This document shows positions 33,105 through 35,059 of a stretch of 35,059 nucleotides of DNA, in pieces; within the stretch, counting starts at the first letter, position 1, and each line of letters begins with the position of its first letter. The notes beneath the pieces were generated by a model. The model did no database searches. It saw nothing but the letters and a program-made list of their open reading frames with translations, and was not told the origin of the DNA. The DNA is taken from positions 1 to 35,059 of the forward strand of contig DXCW01000047.1 of NCBI GenBank assembly GCA_019115805.1, given 5' to 3'. Origin of the DNA: Candidatus Sphingobacterium stercorigallinarum (GTDB taxonomy: Bacteria; Bacteroidota; Bacteroidia; Sphingobacteriales; Sphingobacteriaceae). The position numbers and the translations under genes are program-made.

Positions 33105-34298
33105 TTATTTTGTTCTTCCTCGTCTTCTATCGAGCTCTTTGGTGATCAACATGAGTTCTCTTCCGGTTTGTCCTTCGACCGAGGTGTTCTCCTGCGCTCT
33201 GCGAAACAAATAGGGCAACACCGATTTCACGGGTCCATATGGCATGTACTTCGCCACATTGTAACCTCCGGTAGCGAGGTTGAACGACAAATTATCAGAC
33301 ATACCTAAGAGCTGTGCGAAATGGATGTGCGGATCATTATGGGCAATGCCCCGACGATCCAACTCCTCAGCCAACAGTCGGCTACTTTCCTCATTGTGTG
33401 TACCGGCCATTAGCCCCACCTCGGACAAATGGTCTAAGGCAAATTCAATTGCGGCATTAAAATCAGCATCAGTAGCTTCCTTATCAGGCTGAATAGGTGA
33501 GGGGTAGCCCATTGCGGCCGCACGTTCTCTTTCCAATTCCATATACGCCCCACGTACGACTTTCGCACCTAAATGAAACCCTTGGGTATTTGCATAAGCA
33601 TAATCCGCCTTCATTGAAGCGAGTTTATCGTGTCGATATAACTGATAGGTATTGTAAACGATTGGACGTTGACGGTTATATTTTTCCATCATTTCACGAG
33701 CTAAATCGTCCACCGTTTCCTGAGTCCATGAATGTTCTGCGTCGATGGAAACGGGAATGTTCGCGTCATATGAGGCACGGCATATGCGATCACAGCGATG
33801 CCAAATACGCTGAAATTCCTCTTCCTCCTGCGCACTCAATGGCTCTTTCGCATCTTTCTTTGCCAATAGGTCGAAACGACCGATTCCACTAACTTTAAAA
33901 ACGGAGAACGAAATCGATGGGTTCGTTTTAGCAGCTTCAATGGTGCGTAAAATTTCCGCACAGGTTGCATCGAAACTTTCTTCAGAGTCCTTGCCTTCGA
34001 CCGAGTAATCCAAAATCGTGGATACTCCACCTTTAGCTAACTCTTGGATCGCCGTATGGCACCCCTCAATACTCTCTCCTCCGCAAAACTGCTTATATAT
34101 GGTATTCCGAATAATACCTTGTATAGGCAAGCCAATTTTTAAAGAAAAATTGGCGATCGGCGTACCTAATTTAATCAAGGTATTACTGCCGATCATCTTG
34201 AACAACCAATATGCTTTGTTCAAGTCACGATCACTCTTCCCTCGGAAGGCGATTTCGGTATTGTTAAAGTCGAGCTTAACGCGAGAAGCTATCTCCAT
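33105..34298 (-). CDS. Proline dehydrogenase
   Basis: 397 aa stand-alone PRODH, the FAD enzyme that oxidises proline to pyrroline-5-carboxylate and passes electrons to the membrane quinone pool. The (beta/alpha)8 barrel is evident: ILDYSVEGKD, FSVFKVSGIGRFDLL, IPVSIDAEHSW, then GAKVVRGAYMELERERA (substrate and FAD contacts) and the C-terminal YMPYGPVKSVLPYLFRRAQEN motif, whose paired arginines bind the proline carboxylate. There is no P5C dehydrogenase domain, so the second step is encoded elsewhere. It diverges from the S4-domain gene by 94 bp and is closed by the terminator at 33057-33091. Confidence 0.95.
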   Translation of the reverse strand: MEIASRVKLDFNNTEIAFRGKSDRDLNKAYWLFKMIGSNTLIKLGTPIANFSLKIGLPIQGIIRNTIYKQFCGGESIEGCHTAIQELAKGGVSTILDYSVEGKDSEESFDATCAEILRTIEAAKTNPSISFSVFKVSGIGRFDLLAKKDAKEPLSAQEEEEFQRIWHRCDRICRASYDANIPVSIDAEHSWTQETVDDLAREMMEKYNRQRPIVYNTYQLYRHDKLASMKADYAYANTQGFHLGAKVVRGAYMELERERAAAMGYPSPIQPDKEATDADFNAAIEFALDHLSEVGLMAGTHNEESSRLLAEELDRRGIAHNDPHIHFAQLLGMSDNLSFNLATGGYNVAKYMPYGPVKSVLPYLFRRAQENTSVEGQTGRELMLITKELDRRRGRTK

Positions 34299-34357
34299 AT
34301 CGTAGTGATTTAATGCAGCAAAAATAAACTATTTTTTCAAATATTATCCTGTTCATA

Positions 34358-34389
34358 TTGGTATTTCAAATGGAATAAAATTACATTTG
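34358..34389 (+). promoter_or_regulatory. Promoter of the S4-domain gene
   Basis: TTG (34358-34360) and TACATTTG (34382-34389) are 21 bp apart and match the Bacteroidota -33/-7 pattern. The -7 element ends only 3 bp before the ATG at 34393, so transcription would begin at or next to the start codon. Confidence 0.55.
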
Positions 34390-34392
34390 TAT

Positions 34393-34599
34393 ATGCAGAC
34401 ATTTTCTTTGAAAGGAGACTACATTCAGATGATCCAGCTACTCAAGGCGTTGAACTGGGTAGAGCATGGTGCAATGGCTCAATGGGCAGTTGAAGAGGGC
34501 TTGGTTAAGTATAACGGAGAGGTGGATTTACGCAAACGTTTGAAAGTAAAAAAAGGCGATCAAGTGGAGTTCAACGGACAGCTGGTAAAGGTGGTATAA
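34393..34599 (+). CDS. Small S4-domain RNA-binding protein (YaaA/YbcJ type)
   Basis: 68 aa from the ATG at 34393. The whole protein is an S4-like fold: FSLKGDYIQMIQLLKALNW, then GAMAQWAVEEGLVKYNGEV and LRKRLKVKKGDQVEFNG, which match the RNA-binding helix pair and turn of the YaaA/YbcJ group. Those proteins bind RNA, possibly ribosomal, but a defined role is not established. A TTG start 6 bp upstream is in frame but lies inside the promoter -7 element. A downstream Met at 34429 would remove the first strand that relatives conserve, so 34393 is preferred. aroB begins 60 bp downstream on the same strand. Confidence 0.85.
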   Translation: MQTFSLKGDYIQMIQLLKALNWVEHGAMAQWAVEEGLVKYNGEVDLRKRLKVKKGDQVEFNGQLVKVV

Positions 34600-34659
34600 T
34601 CCCCCTTACAGCTGCAGGTATTTTTCGCTTTATTCGAACACATTTTAATGATAAAAAAC

Positions 34660-35059
34660 ATGACAAAAGAGATTAACAGTTTAGGGTATCGCGTCGAATT
34701 CGACGATCAGTTGGCCGGGTTGAAATCCTTTTTAGAAAATCGAGCGTACTCGCAACTGTTGATTCTGGTGGACCGAAACACCAACGATCATTGTCTGCCC
34801 GTACTTCAAGCCGCTATTCCGGAACTCGTGGACTACGATATCATCGAGGTCGATCCAGGTGAAGAAAACAAAAACATCGACTTTTGTATTGGCGTCTGGA
34901 AAACACTTTTAGATTTTGGTGCGGACCGAAAAGCTTTGCTGATCAACCTGGGTGGCGGGGTCGTTACCGATATGGGTGGTTTCGCTGCATCCACATACAA
35001 ACGAGGCATTGATTTCATTCAAATTCCCACCACGTTGCTGTCGCAGGTAGACGCTTCAG
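34660..35059 (+). CDS. aroB: 3-dehydroquinate synthase, 5' part (cut by window end)
   Basis: The first 133 codons are present; the frame is open at the window edge. AroB converts DAHP to 3-dehydroquinate, the second step of the shikimate pathway, using NAD and a divalent metal. The visible part includes the NAD-binding strand LLILVDRNTN, the VDPGEENKNID loop, and the diagnostic ALLINLGGGVVTDMGGFAAS followed by KRGIDFIQIPTTLLSQVDAS, which is highly conserved in AroB. An in-frame ATG at 34648 would add four residues (MIKN); 34660 is chosen because the MTKEINSLGY start gives the usual length before the first strand. The metal-ligand and C-terminal domains lie beyond the window. Confidence 0.93.
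   Translation, partial: MTKEINSLGYRVEFDDQLAGLKSFLENRAYSQLLILVDRNTNDHCLPVLQAAIPELVDYDIIEVDPGEENKNIDFCIGVWKTLLDFGADRKALLINLGGGVVTDMGGFAASTYKRGIDFIQIPTTLLSQVDAS

Overview
The window is ordinary chromosomal DNA from a Bacteroidota bacterium, most likely a member of the Sphingobacteriaceae or a close relative. The evidence is a fused MurF-alanine racemase, promoter candidates with the TAnnTTTG -7 element, lipoprotein export residues (SKDDD) after a lipobox cysteine, and gene families typical of sphingobacteria. I see no insertion sequence, phage gene, CRISPR array, tRNA or rRNA. The genus assignment is inference.

Layout, left to right. (1) 1-4.2 kb: recX (minus) diverges from a tight plus-strand run of murF-alr, a DUF502 membrane protein and a small degenerate LytS-type kinase-like protein. 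(2) 4.3-8 kb, minus: a small lipoprotein, a PA0069-type radical SAM protein and polyphosphate kinase ppk1. (3) 8.1-12.1 kb, minus: a membrane-anchored hypothetical protein, a DJ-1/PfpI protein, an NAD(P)H-dependent FMN reductase, a Crp/Fnr-family regulator and a large RluA-type pseudouridine synthase. (4) 12.2-14.7 kb, plus: an aldo/keto reductase, dps and a ZIP metal transporter. (5) 15-19.8 kb, minus: gyrA followed by two secreted TPR proteins. (6) 20.2-26.3 kb, plus: serC-serA, then lysC-lysA, then a sulfatase. (7) 26.4-30.3 kb, minus: clpB, and a universal stress protein overlapping a 79-aa unknown. (8) 30.5-32.4 kb, plus: an ECF-type sigma factor followed by a protein with a cytoplasmic N-terminus, one membrane helix, a long linker and a predicted outer-membrane beta-barrel. 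(9) 32.4-34.3 kb, minus: a HAD phosphatase and proline dehydrogenase. (10) 34.4 kb to the end, plus: a small S4-domain protein and the 5' part of aroB.

Much of the window is housekeeping: cell-wall precursor synthesis, serine and lysine/DAP synthesis, shikimate pathway, DNA topology and protein disaggregation. Several stress functions are interspersed (Dps, ClpB, Usp, Ppk1, DJ-1). Intrinsic terminators clearly close at least five transcription units.

The best candidate for a less-described system is the sigma factor and predicted barrel pair at 30475-32442. Its architecture suggests a single polypeptide that could link the outer membrane to a cytoplasmic sigma factor. Other points worth checking are the degenerate kinase-like protein in the cell-wall operon, a leucine at the quinolone-determining position of GyrA, the 79-aa protein coupled to the stress protein, and a 22-bp palindrome between the pseudouridine synthase and aldo/keto reductase genes.
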